30,765 nucleotides of DNA. Source: Candidatus Levyibacteriota bacterium. Lineage in GTDB: Bacteria > Patescibacteria > Microgenomatia > Levybacterales > UBA12049. Shown here piece by piece: positions 6,908-13,033 of this stretch (the stretch's first letter is position 1; every line of letters starts with the position of its first letter). Where the stretch lies: contig JACPLG010000010.1 in NCBI GenBank assembly GCA_016186625.1, forward strand, positions 1-30,765, given 5' to 3'. The notes beneath the pieces were generated by a model that worked only from the letters and a program-made list of their open reading frames with translations, searched no databases and was not told the origin of the DNA. The position numbers and the translations under genes were made by a program.

Positions 6908-6913
6908 ATTATA
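6908..6913 (-). promoter_or_regulatory. -10 of the trmH-like gene
   Basis: Minus strand TATAAT, 6 nt, ATG (6901). The -35 region falls in the adjacent octamer repeat, and no good hexamer is visible. Confidence 0.65.
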
Positions 6914-6968
6914 ACAATTGAACAATAGAACAATGAAACAATCGGCGAGTCAAGTAATCGAACAATGA
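6913..6968. repeat. Octamer tandem tract
   Basis: Units in 8-nt register: AACAATTG, AACAATAG, AACAATGA, AACAATCG, GCGAGTCA, AGTAATCG, AACAATGA. It fills the gap upstream of the trmH-like gene and abuts its -10. Confidence 0.75.
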
Positions 6969-7007
6969 AAACTAAACGCTGGGGGCTAGTTGCTGGAAGC
7001 TATCCCG

Positions 7008-7919
7008 CTATTGGGTATTGGTTGAATTCTCTATTTGTTCAGTATTTGCTCTTAGCTCATCCTCTGCTTTTTGTGACTGTAGAAATTTAATAAATGCTTC
7101 CCTTGCTCTTCTGAAAGCTTCCCTTGCTTCCTCTAATTTTTTCTTCCTTTCTTCAAGAAGTTTTTTCCTTTTCTCCCGTTCCTGTTTTCTTTTCTCCTTA
7201 ATTTCTTTGGACAGCGCTTTTTTTGCTTCAACTTGCTCTTCCAACTGCGCTTTTTTGGCTTCTCTAACTGCCGCATCGCTTGCTCTTCTCTGAAGTTTAT
7301 CTATTTTTGCTTGGATTTTTTCTGATTTTGTAGACACCCCTAAAACTGCCACTTCAAGCTCATCCTCCAAATCATTTTGTATTGCAGATTCCAAATCAGC
7401 TGCTGCTAAAAATTCCTCTGCATCTACTTTTGCGCCTAAAAGCGCTTTATTTACCGACTCTAGTTTTAGAGACATTTCCTCATCTACCATTTGCGTTGCC
7501 TCTATAAGAGTTAATCGGTGAAGCCTTAAGGTATCATTTATTGTTTTGGCGCTATTAGATATATCTTTTCCTGAAAGAGAAGCTTCCCGAAGATCTCCTG
7601 AGAGGAGTCTTGCCTCTTTTGAAATTTCAAGAAGCGCAATATCCACTCCACCACTATTCCCTCTGATATGCATAACTCTAAGCTCTGCCATTCTCTCGCC
7701 AATTATTTGCGATCTCACAATTGCTTTTTTCTCTGACGAAATAGCGCTTATTATTTTAACTTCCTGATAAATCCTGTCCAAAATATAGAATGGGCTGTCT
7801 GGAAGAATAAAGCCGGACCCTGATGTTACCGCTGGAAACAGAGAGTTGGCCGTGGCTGCCCCGCGGAAAAGAAAGAAAACAGATGAAAAAAGAATCAGAA
7901 AAATAAAAATTCTTTTCAC
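7008..7919 (-). CDS. Secreted DUF5667-like protein with a long coiled coil
   Basis: From the GTG at 7919 the protein begins MKRIFIFLILFSSVFFLFRG..., a clean signal peptide of about 25 residues. The segment ILPDSPFYILDRIYQEVKII (about 38-57), followed by EKKAIVRSQIIGERMAEL, resembles DUF5667, a domain common on surface proteins of Patescibacteria and actinobacteria. The last 110 residues are a strongly charged coiled coil (long Lys/Glu/Arg runs). An upstream GTG at 7946 would add nine residues. The later start is preferred because TTGACA-N17-AACAAT ends 6 nt before it and it gives a standard signal peptide. The role is unknown; probably an envelope structural protein. Confidence 0.75.
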   Translation of the reverse strand: MKRIFIFLILFSSVFFLFRGAATANSLFPAVTSGSGFILPDSPFYILDRIYQEVKIISAISSEKKAIVRSQIIGERMAELRVMHIRGNSGGVDIALLEISKEARLLSGDLREASLSGKDISNSAKTINDTLRLHRLTLIEATQMVDEEMSLKLESVNKALLGAKVDAEEFLAAADLESAIQNDLEDELEVAVLGVSTKSEKIQAKIDKLQRRASDAAVREAKKAQLEEQVEAKKALSKEIKEKRKQEREKRKKLLEERKKKLEEAREAFRRAREAFIKFLQSQKAEDELRANTEQIENSTNTQ

Positions 7920-7925
7920 AAATCT

Positions 7926-7954
7926 ATTGTTAATGTAATTTTTCACAATGTCAA
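7926..7954 (-). promoter_or_regulatory. Leaderless promoter of the DUF5667-like gene
   Basis: Minus strand TTGACA (7949-7954), 17 nt, AACAAT (7926-7931), 6 nt, GTG. It decides the start codon. Confidence 0.65.
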
Positions 7955-7977
7955 GGAGTGATTATGAATTATTATCA

Positions 7978-8076
7978 GCGAGGGGTGGTGCGAGTGGAAG
8001 GGCTCCCGACAGCGCGCAGTCAAGTGAATCGTTGCCGGAAACTCTCGGGAGGGAAACGAGCGACAGGACCCCGAGC
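7978..8076. repeat. 99-bp GC-rich repeat element, copy A (intergenic)
   Basis: Begins GCGAGGGGT and ends ACCCCGAGC; 99 bp, which divides into eleven 9-mers. About 78% identical (77 of 99 by hand count) to copy B inside topA at 10739-10837, with the ends and the GGAAGGGYTCCCGACAGC and AGGGAAACGAG blocks best kept. An open frame through it (7948-8154) is not considered a gene. A CTTAC/GTAAG hairpin follows at 8077. Confidence 0.85.
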
Positions 8077-8197
8077 CTTACGAAAAGTAAGTTGTGTGGA
8101 GTCAAGTTCTTGACAGAAAATTTTCGTGGGGTCATAATGAGAAATACACCATGATGCGCCCAACTGACTCGGCATCAATAGTGTTGTTTACCGAACT

Positions 8198-8650
8198 ATG
8201 ACAGCAACAGGACACGCAGTAATTGGAGTAGTAATAGCAGCATCAATCCCCAACCCTATCATTTCAATCCCTCTGGCAGTTGCCTCACATGTTGCAGCTG
8301 ATCTTTTTCCTCATTGGGATCCGGGAACTAACAGGGATAAAAAACCGCATGACAGATTTTTTGCTGAAGGATTTGGGGATGTTTTATTAAGTTTTATAAT
8401 GACTCTTCTGCTTGTTGTTTTCGTCTTTCCTAATACAAACCTTCTTTATGCGTACATAGTGGTCCTTGCGGCGCAATCTTTCGATTGGCTCTCCGCTCCT
8501 TATGTTTTCCTAAAAATCACAAAGCCCCCAATCTTTTTCTGGTTTTATCGCCTTCAAAAAACTTTTGACAATAGACTTGATAAGCCCTGGGGGGTAATTG
8601 GCCAAATTGTAGTTCTCATATTCTTGGTTTTATTTGCCAAGCTTATTTAA
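8198..8650 (+). CDS. Membrane protein with His/Asp motif (YdjM/DUF457-like)
   Basis: A 150-aa integral membrane protein with about four hydrophobic segments (residues about 7-33, 60-80, 83-97, 133-149). TGHAVIG at the N-terminus and HVAADLFPHWD (about 29-39) resemble the His/Asp pattern of YdjM/DUF457 membrane-bound metal-dependent hydrolases; the match is by eye and moderate. The ATG is preceded by a weak promoter-like CTGACT...TTTACC. Its TAA is directly followed by the ATG of the next gene, so the two are co-translated. Confidence 0.65.
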   Translation: MTATGHAVIGVVIAASIPNPIISIPLAVASHVAADLFPHWDPGTNRDKKPHDRFFAEGFGDVLLSFIMTLLLVVFVFPNTNLLYAYIVVLAAQSFDWLSAPYVFLKITKPPIFFWFYRLQKTFDNRLDKPWGVIGQIVVLIFLVLFAKLI

Positions 8651-8989
8651 ATGGAAAAAGAACCTCTTGAAAGATGGCACGGCGCCCACCATTATTCCAA
8701 TAAGATCCACTTAATTTTAGTGATTTTTCTGCTGTTTGCTGCAGTTGCAATTCTTGGAACTTATTTTGTACTGAATAATTCAAGATTTTCTTATAAAAAG
8801 GTTCCTTCTCCTTCTGTATCCATAACTCCGACGCCTCCTTTTGTCACTCCTACACCCGGAAACAATGATAGTGTTGTTTGCACTCAGGATGCTATGCTTT
8901 GTCCAGACGGAACTTGGGTGGGAAGAACCGGCCCCAAATGCGAATTCATATGTCCTGCTCGTTCTGAAGATGAATCTTCATCAGAATGA
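8651..8989 (+). CDS. Single-pass membrane protein with a Cys-rich CPDG motif
   Basis: 112 aa. One membrane segment (about residues 20-42) is followed by a Ser/Thr/Pro linker and a small external Cys domain, CTQDAMLCPDGTWVGRTGP and KCEFICP (about 77-102). This motif recurs on surface proteins of Patescibacteria; its function is unknown, and it resembles Kazal-type inhibitors in spacing. The ATG abuts the stop of the upstream gene (TAAATG), so translation is coupled. It ends in an acidic/serine tail. Confidence 0.7.
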   Translation: MEKEPLERWHGAHHYSNKIHLILVIFLLFAAVAILGTYFVLNNSRFSYKKVPSPSVSITPTPPFVTPTPGNNDSVVCTQDAMLCPDGTWVGRTGPKCEFICPARSEDESSSE

Positions 8990-9017
8990 AAGTGAGTCGA
9001 AGGGTCTGTCCATGAGT

Positions 9018-9047
9018 TTGACAACTTAATAATATTCTTGAAATACT
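9018..9047 (+). promoter_or_regulatory. Promoter of the 76-aa membrane protein
   Basis: TTGACA (9018-9023), 18 nt, AATACT (9042-9047), 8 nt, ATG at 9056. The arrangement and the GAAATACT string are shared with the promoter at 11697-11725. Confidence 0.65.
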
Positions 9048-9055
9048 TAAATCAG

Positions 9056-9286
9056 ATGGAAGAGCAAAAAGATTTACCAAAACCTGAGACAAGCTTGCCA
9101 CTTCCACAAAATGATCTTCCCCTTCCGGAAAAAGAGATTACATCCCATAGCGCTTCAGCCTTCCAGGGAGAGACCCTGGAAGGCTACGGAAAAAAATTCC
9201 CTTTTCCAAAGTACATTTTTCTGGGAATTGTATTTCTAATTTTACTGGTAATTAGTACTACGGTGATTTTCTTTATTTCAAACTAA
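9056..9286 (+). CDS. Tail-anchored small membrane protein, 76 aa
   Basis: A Pro/Glu-rich cytoplasmic part (MEEQKDLPKPETSLPLPQND...) and one C-terminal membrane helix (about residues 54-74). The ATG at 9056 is chosen over an upstream TTG at 9038 because of the promoter. Residues about 35-43 are encoded by a perfect palindrome (9157-9185) belonging to a 29-nt repeat family, so part of the protein is repeat-derived. A truncated relative lies at 11734-11901. Its stop abuts the stop of topA with no gap. Function unknown. Confidence 0.6.
   Translation: MEEQKDLPKPETSLPLPQNDLPLPEKEITSHSASAFQGETLEGYGKKFPFPKYIFLGIVFLILLVISTTVIFFISN
9157..9185. repeat. 29-nt palindromic repeat, copy 1 (in a gene)
   Basis: Inverted repeat AGCCTTCCAGGG / CCCTGGAAGGCT around AGAGA. 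Same length and centre as copies at 11828-11856 and 22420-22448 (shared: AGCCTT, GAGACC, AAGGCT). Confidence 0.75.
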
Positions 9287-11425
9287 TTAAATTAGCTCCT
9301 TCTTGATGTCTTCCAACTTCCAAGCCGCAAATGTGCAGTTGGGGTAATTATTGCAACCATAAAATCTGCGGCCCTTTTTTGTTTTTTTAATTATAATTTT
9401 TCCTCCGTCTTTTGGACATGTTAATTTAGTCTCCTCTACAAACGGCGCGGTAAATTTGCAATCCGGAAAGCGTGAGCAAGATAAGAATTTACCAAAACGG
9501 CCGGTTCTAATAACCACATCTCCTTCTTTACACGTGGGGCATCTTTCACCTGTTTTTTCAGTCTCAATTTTTACTCTTTTTGCGTCTTTTACCTTAATCA
9601 ATATCTTTTCAAACGGTGTATAAAACTCCGCAATTACACTCCCCCATTTTCTTTTCCCGTCGGCAATCTGATCCAACTCATCTTCCATATTTGCCGTAAA
9701 CGGAATATCATCAACTGTAGAAAAATTGTCAACCAGAAAATCATTTACAGCAATCCCTACGTGGGTTGGCTTGAATCTTCCCTCATCTCTTTCAATATAC
9801 GCGCGGGATTCTATAGTTGAGATGATCGTTGCGTAAGTTGAGGGGCGGCCGATTCCTTTTTCTTCCAAAGTTTTAATAATTGAAGCATCATTATATCTTG
9901 GCGGAGGCAAAGTCTCATGAAATTCAGAAGCCGAAGAAACATAATTCAGTTTTTCCCCAGAACTAAACTCTGGCAAACGCTTATCTTCCAGCGCATATGG
10001 GTTAATTTTTAGAAATCCTTCAAAGAGTAAAACTGATCCGTTAGTCTTCAATAAATAACTGCTGACTGCTGACTGCTGACTGCTGACCTTGTCCCTGTTA
10101 GAAGTTAGTGGTTGTTTGTTATTAGTTGTAACGAGGACACTTGTGGACTCGATTACCGCATCTGCCATTTGTGTTGCAACTGCTCTTCTCCAAATAAGTT
10201 CATACAACTTTCCAAACTGCGCTCCCAGTTCCTGACTAACGACCGAAGACAAACGACTAGCGACCGATGGACGTATTGCCTCATGCGCTTCTTGCGCATT
10301 TCTTTGTGTTGTTTTATAAAAGCGTGGCTTTGGTGGAAGATATTTATCGCCAAACTCTTTTCTGACGTAGTCGCTCATCTGCCCTCGGGCCTGGACTGAT
10401 ATCTGAACCGAGTCAGTTCGATGATATGTAATGTACCCTTCCTCATATAATTTCTGGGCAAGCTGCATGGTGCGCCTTCCCGAAAGGCCCATCCTTCTTG
10501 CGCCGTCTTGTTGAAGAGTTGAAGTTGTATATGGCGGAGGAGGTGTTCTTCTCATTTCTTTTTTGGCAACATCCGCAACTATAAAATCTTTTGATGCCAA
10601 GTCCGCTTCGATTTCTTTTGCGCGTTTCTCAGTATCAATTGAAGTTAAAACATACTTATATTCTCCGTCATACAACTCTAATTTTCTTGTCTCCTCAATT
10701 TTCTTACCATTAATTTCGATAAGTTCAAACATTGCAGAGCGAGGGGTGACAGGAGTGGAAGGGTTCCCGACAGCGCGGATGTCAGTGTTTCGTGAACGAG
10801 CACTGGCGGGAGGGAAACGAGTGGCAGGACCCCGAGCGGCAAGCTCAATGGTTATAGTAAAATAGGGTTCTTTTCTGAATTTCTCAATCTCCCGCTCTCT
10901 TTCAACAATTAATCTCAGCGCTACTGATTGAACTCTTCCGGCTGACAAACCTCGGCGGACTTTCTGCCAAAGCAGAGGAGAAAGTTTGTAGCCTACGAGT
11001 CTATCTAAAACTCTTCGTGCAGTCTGCGCGTCCACAAGATCCTTATTTATTTTCTTAGGACTTGAAAGAGCCTCGTCAATTGCTTCTTTTGTTATCTCAT
11101 GAAAAACAATCCGCTCAATCTCGTCTTTTTTTGCCAAGTTCTGGGCAATATGATACGCAATAGCCTCACCTTCACGGTCCAAATCTGTTGCCATGATAAT
11201 TCTATCCGCATTTTTAGACGCACTTTTTAGCTGACTCAAAGTTTTTTTCTTGTCCGGCATCAGCTCATATTGCGGGTCAAAATTATTTTCCGTATCCACT
11301 CCAAGCTTTGACTTGGGCAAATCATAAATATGTCCCATTGATGCAATTACCTCAAAATCAGACCCTAAGAAACGAGAAATTGTTCTAGCCTTCGTGGGCG
11401 ATTCAACGATAACAAGATTCTTCAT
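9287..11425 (-). CDS. topA: DNA topoisomerase I (type IA), interrupted by four in-frame repeat tracts
   Basis: Relaxes negatively supercoiled DNA by single-strand passage. The TOPRIM domain starts MKNLVIVESPTKA (E8), with DLDREGE at D81, D83, E85. The active-site tyrosine is in ITYHRTDS (Y334). The C-terminus has two zinc ribbons: CPTC...CSRFPDC is complete; the second has only three Cys. At 712 aa it is within the family range. Repeats are translated in frame: a 99-bp element (about residues 197-232) and heptamer tracts at about 386-397, 432-443 and 447-456. A longer reading frame starts at 11539, but that extension (MKLTCSRGLH...) is repeat DNA, so the homology-supported ATG at 11425 is used. 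Convergent with the 76-aa gene. Confidence 0.95.
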   Translation of the reverse strand: MKNLVIVESPTKARTISRFLGSDFEVIASMGHIYDLPKSKLGVDTENNFDPQYELMPDKKKTLSQLKSASKNADRIIMATDLDREGEAIAYHIAQNLAKKDEIERIVFHEITKEAIDEALSSPKKINKDLVDAQTARRVLDRLVGYKLSPLLWQKVRRGLSAGRVQSVALRLIVEREREIEKFRKEPYFTITIELAARGPATRFPPASARSRNTDIRAVGNPSTPVTPRSAMFELIEINGKKIEETRKLELYDGEYKYVLTSIDTEKRAKEIEADLASKDFIVADVAKKEMRRTPPPPYTTSTLQQDGARRMGLSGRRTMQLAQKLYEEGYITYHRTDSVQISVQARGQMSDYVRKEFGDKYLPPKPRFYKTTQRNAQEAHEAIRPSVASRLSSVVSQELGAQFGKLYELIWRRAVATQMADAVIESTSVLVTTNNKQPLTSNRDKVSSQQSAVSSYLLKTNGSVLLFEGFLKINPYALEDKRLPEFSSGEKLNYVSSASEFHETLPPPRYNDASIIKTLEEKGIGRPSTYATIISTIESRAYIERDEGRFKPTHVGIAVNDFLVDNFSTVDDIPFTANMEDELDQIADGKRKWGSVIAEFYTPFEKILIKVKDAKRVKIETEKTGERCPTCKEGDVVIRTGRFGKFLSCSRFPDCKFTAPFVEETKLTCPKDGGKIIIKKTKKGRRFYGCNNYPNCTFAAWKLEDIKKELI
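10058..10085. repeat. Heptamer tract ACTGCTG x4 inside topA
   Basis: Four perfect copies of ACTGCTG, translated on the minus strand as a Ser/Gln/Val-rich segment (SSQQSAVSS). Confidence 0.9.
10097..10131. repeat. Degenerate heptamer tract (GTTNNNN x5) inside topA
   Basis: Units in register: GTTAGAA, GTTAGTG, GTTGTTT, GTTATTA, GTTGTAA. Encodes TTNNKQPLTSN in a region where other TopA proteins have no such segment. Confidence 0.75.
10234..10268. repeat. Degenerate heptamer tract (GACNNNN x5) inside topA
   Basis: Units in register: GACTAAC, GACCGAA, GACAAAC, GACTAGC, GACCGAT. Encodes SVASRLSSVVSQ just after the conserved HEAIRP motif. Confidence 0.75.
10739..10837. repeat. 99-bp repeat element, copy B, translated inside topA
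   Basis: Same ends (GCGAGGGGT, ACCCCGAGC) and length as copy A at 7978. At 99 bp it adds exactly 33 codons (within ARGPATRFPPASARSRNTDI...), so the frame is kept. It sits between the conserved YFTITIEL strand and FELIEINGKK. Confidence 0.9.
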
Positions 11426-11558
11426 ATCAATGATTTGCAATAATTTACCCCGTTTGAACGCTCTTCCGACCTGCCCGACAGTACCAGTCGATGGCAGGCG
11501 GGCGCGAGAGTGTAAGCCTCGGGAGCAAGTAAGTTTCATGCGGGGCCAAATTCTTCAT
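11417..11558. repeat. Probable repeat insertion at the topA start, with duplicated start codon
   Basis: ATTCTTCAT (minus: ATGAAGAAT) occurs at 11417-11425, the real topA start, and again at 11550-11558. Between them are about 124 bp of GC-rich, hairpin-forming sequence (CCTGCC/GGCAGG, about 11470-11505). A minus promoter TTGACA (11596-11601), N17, AATACA (11573-11578) would place the RNA start about 8 nt before the outer ATG. The outer ATG now opens a 38-codon dead-end frame. This suggests the element inserted just after the original start and duplicated it. Confidence 0.5.
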
Positions 11559-11733
11559 GAGATACTAAACAGTGTATTTTACATTGTACCTGCTCTGTCA
11601 AGAGGTAAAAACCAAAATCTTTAATAAAATAGCCTTACCCCTAAATTATACGATCGTCGTAAAAAGTGTCAAGGCCTGATGTGTGGGCCGAAATCATTGA
11701 CAAGCAATTCGCTCTCTGAAATACTGAACTTGA
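11559..11733. other. Upstream region of topA
   Basis: Holds the predicted topA promoter (11573-11601, minus) and, at its right end, the promoter of the small plus-strand frame at 11734. A near-palindrome, TACGATCGTCGTA, lies at about 11648-11660. No other gene is seen. Confidence 0.4.
11697..11725 (+). promoter_or_regulatory. Promoter of the truncated small gene
   Basis: TTGACA (11697-11702), 17 nt, AATACT (11720-11725), 8 nt, ATG at 11734. Same design as the promoter at 9018-9047. Confidence 0.55.
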
Positions 11734-11901
11734 ATGGAAAATAATCAAGACCCTCCACAGCCAAATGATTCACCTCAAACTTCAGAGATCCCTGAAACAC
11801 CCCCTGCTCCCAGTTCCATAGCGCTCCAGCCTCAAAAGGTGAGACCTTTCAAGGCTAGGATGCGAGAGAGTAGTTTCCGCCGGAATTTTTGATGAGGCCT
11901 T
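11734..11901 (+). pseudogene. Truncated relative of the 76-aa membrane protein
   Basis: A 55-codon frame starting MENNQDPPQPNDSPQTSEIP, rich in Pro, Gln and Ser like the start of the 76-aa protein at 9056, with the same promoter type and a copy of the same 29-nt palindrome at the matching place. After the palindrome the frame runs into the antisense of the dprA 3' end and stops, so the membrane helix is missing. Probably a decayed duplicate. It may still be transcribed. Confidence 0.45.
11828..11856. repeat. 29-nt palindromic repeat, copy 2
   Basis: AGCCTCAAAAGGT-GAG-ACCTTTCAAGGCT, an imperfect inverted repeat overlapping the dprA stop codon. It may also act as a weak transcription stop for dprA, though there is no T tract. 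Confidence 0.7.
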
Positions 11902-12982
11902 TTATTTCCATCATCGACAAAATTGTTCCTGCCTTCGATGAATCCAAACTCAAACGGCGGACGATTTCATCAAAATGAAGCGGCTCATTTTCCAAAAGCC
12001 CGATTATCGAACTTTCCTCCTTCGTCAATCCTTTCCCGCCTCCCCGTGATACCTTTGATACTTGTGAGACCCGTGATACTTTTAGTTCTTTTAGGATATC
12101 TTCCGGTCTTATCACTAATTTCGCTCCTTTTTCAATAAGCCTTAAGGGTGCGGCTGAAAGCGAGCTTGTGATTGGCCCAGGAACAGCAAATACTTTTCGG
12201 CCGAATTCAAGTCCGAAGTTTGCAGTTATGAGCGAGCCGGAGTCATGTGCTCCCTCTGTCACCAAAACTCCATCAGACAAACCCGCAATTATTCTATTGC
12301 GCGATGGAAAACTTCCAACACTTGGCGGTTCTCCGGGCGGAGATTCAGAAATTATTGCCCCACCGCTATCCAAAATATCCTCATATAATTTCTGATTTTC
12401 CCTAGGATACGGCAAATCCACTCCATTACCCAAAACTGCGATGGTCTTCCCTCCCGCATCAATTGTTGCCTGGTGAGCAATTCCGTCAACTCCATATGCC
12501 ATCCCTGAAACAATAATAAGACTTGCGTTTGAAAGTTCGCTCGCAAATAACTGCGTAATCTCCCTTCCGTATGACGTAATTTTCCTTGTCCCGACAATTG
12601 CTATCGCAATGCTTTCTGCTTTCCGACTACTGTCTACAGCTGTAGTCCGTAGACTGTAGACTGTTTGCAAATCTCCTTTTACATAAAGAACAATCGGCGG
12701 ATTTGGAATTTGCCTGAGAAGCTTTGGATATTCCTGATCGGACAAACAGACAAACTTAATTTTTTGTTTCTGTAACTTTTCTAAATAAGATTCTATATCA
12801 AACTCTTTTCGAAAAACCTCAAACTTTGAGGCATAACTCTTTCCTATTACTTTTTCAAGCTCAGAAATCGAACCTTCCCACGCGCTCTTTGCCGAGCCAA
12901 AATGTTTGATTAACTTAGTAAATTTAATCGGCCCAACCCCCGGAAAATTTGAAAAGGCCAGATAATAGTGTTGTTCTGACAT
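11855..12982 (-). CDS. dprA: DNA-processing protein DprA
   Basis: Binds incoming single-stranded DNA and loads RecA during natural transformation. The Rossmann-like core is clear: IVGTRKITSYGREIT, VSGMAYGVDGIAHQ, GNGVDLPYPRENQKL, FPSRNRIIAGLS, GSLITANFGLEFGRKVFAVPG (about residues 128-285). N-terminal SAM/HhH-like (FPGVGPIKF) and C-terminal winged-helix (about 315-372) domains are also present. Two inserts are repeat-derived: residues about 106-121 before the core and VSRVSQVSKVSR (301-312) between core and winged helix. The ATG is followed by a typical MSEQHYYLAF. It lies 51 bp after mrdA. Presence of dprA suggests DNA uptake, although no other competence gene is in view. Confidence 0.95.
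   Translation of the reverse strand: MSEQHYYLAFSNFPGVGPIKFTKLIKHFGSAKSAWEGSISELEKVIGKSYASKFEVFRKEFDIESYLEKLQKQKIKFVCLSDQEYPKLLRQIPNPPIVLYVKGDLQTVYSLRTTAVDSSRKAESIAIAIVGTRKITSYGREITQLFASELSNASLIIVSGMAYGVDGIAHQATIDAGGKTIAVLGNGVDLPYPRENQKLYEDILDSGGAIISESPPGEPPSVGSFPSRNRIIAGLSDGVLVTEGAHDSGSLITANFGLEFGRKVFAVPGPITSSLSAAPLRLIEKGAKLVIRPEDILKELKVSRVSQVSKVSRGGGKGLTKEESSIIGLLENEPLHFDEIVRRLSLDSSKAGTILSMMEIKGLIKNSGGNYSLAS
12046..12081. repeat. Nonamer tract (NTGATACYY x4) inside dprA
   Basis: Units: GTGATACCT, TTGATACTT, GTGAGACCC, GTGATACTT. Translated as the tripeptide repeat VS(R/Q/K). The same 9-mer family occurs between genes at 19702-19737. Confidence 0.85.
12620..12667. repeat. Short repeat/palindrome tract inside dprA
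   Basis: Contains CTACAGCTGTAG and, in 7-nt steps, AGTCCGT, AGACTGT, AGACTGT. Encodes TVYSLRTTAVDSSRK, an insert between VKGDL and the Rossmann core that other DprA proteins lack. Confidence 0.65.
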
Positions 12983-13033
12983 TGATTTACGATTTAGAAA
13001 TAAAGACTTTAGATTTAATTTTTAATTTTTTAT

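Noticed and set aside
7948..8154. 68-codon open frame on the plus strand
   Set aside because: It is almost entirely the 99-bp repeat element, overlaps the promoter of the opposite gene, and has no promoter or homologue of its own.
10058..10085. Possible CRISPR or microsatellite array
   Set aside because: The units are 7 nt with no spacers and only four copies; it is a coding tandem tract.
11426..11539. 38-residue N-terminal extension of topoisomerase I
   Set aside because: It is encoded by repeat DNA, and the TOPRIM domain begins exactly at the internal ATG (11425).
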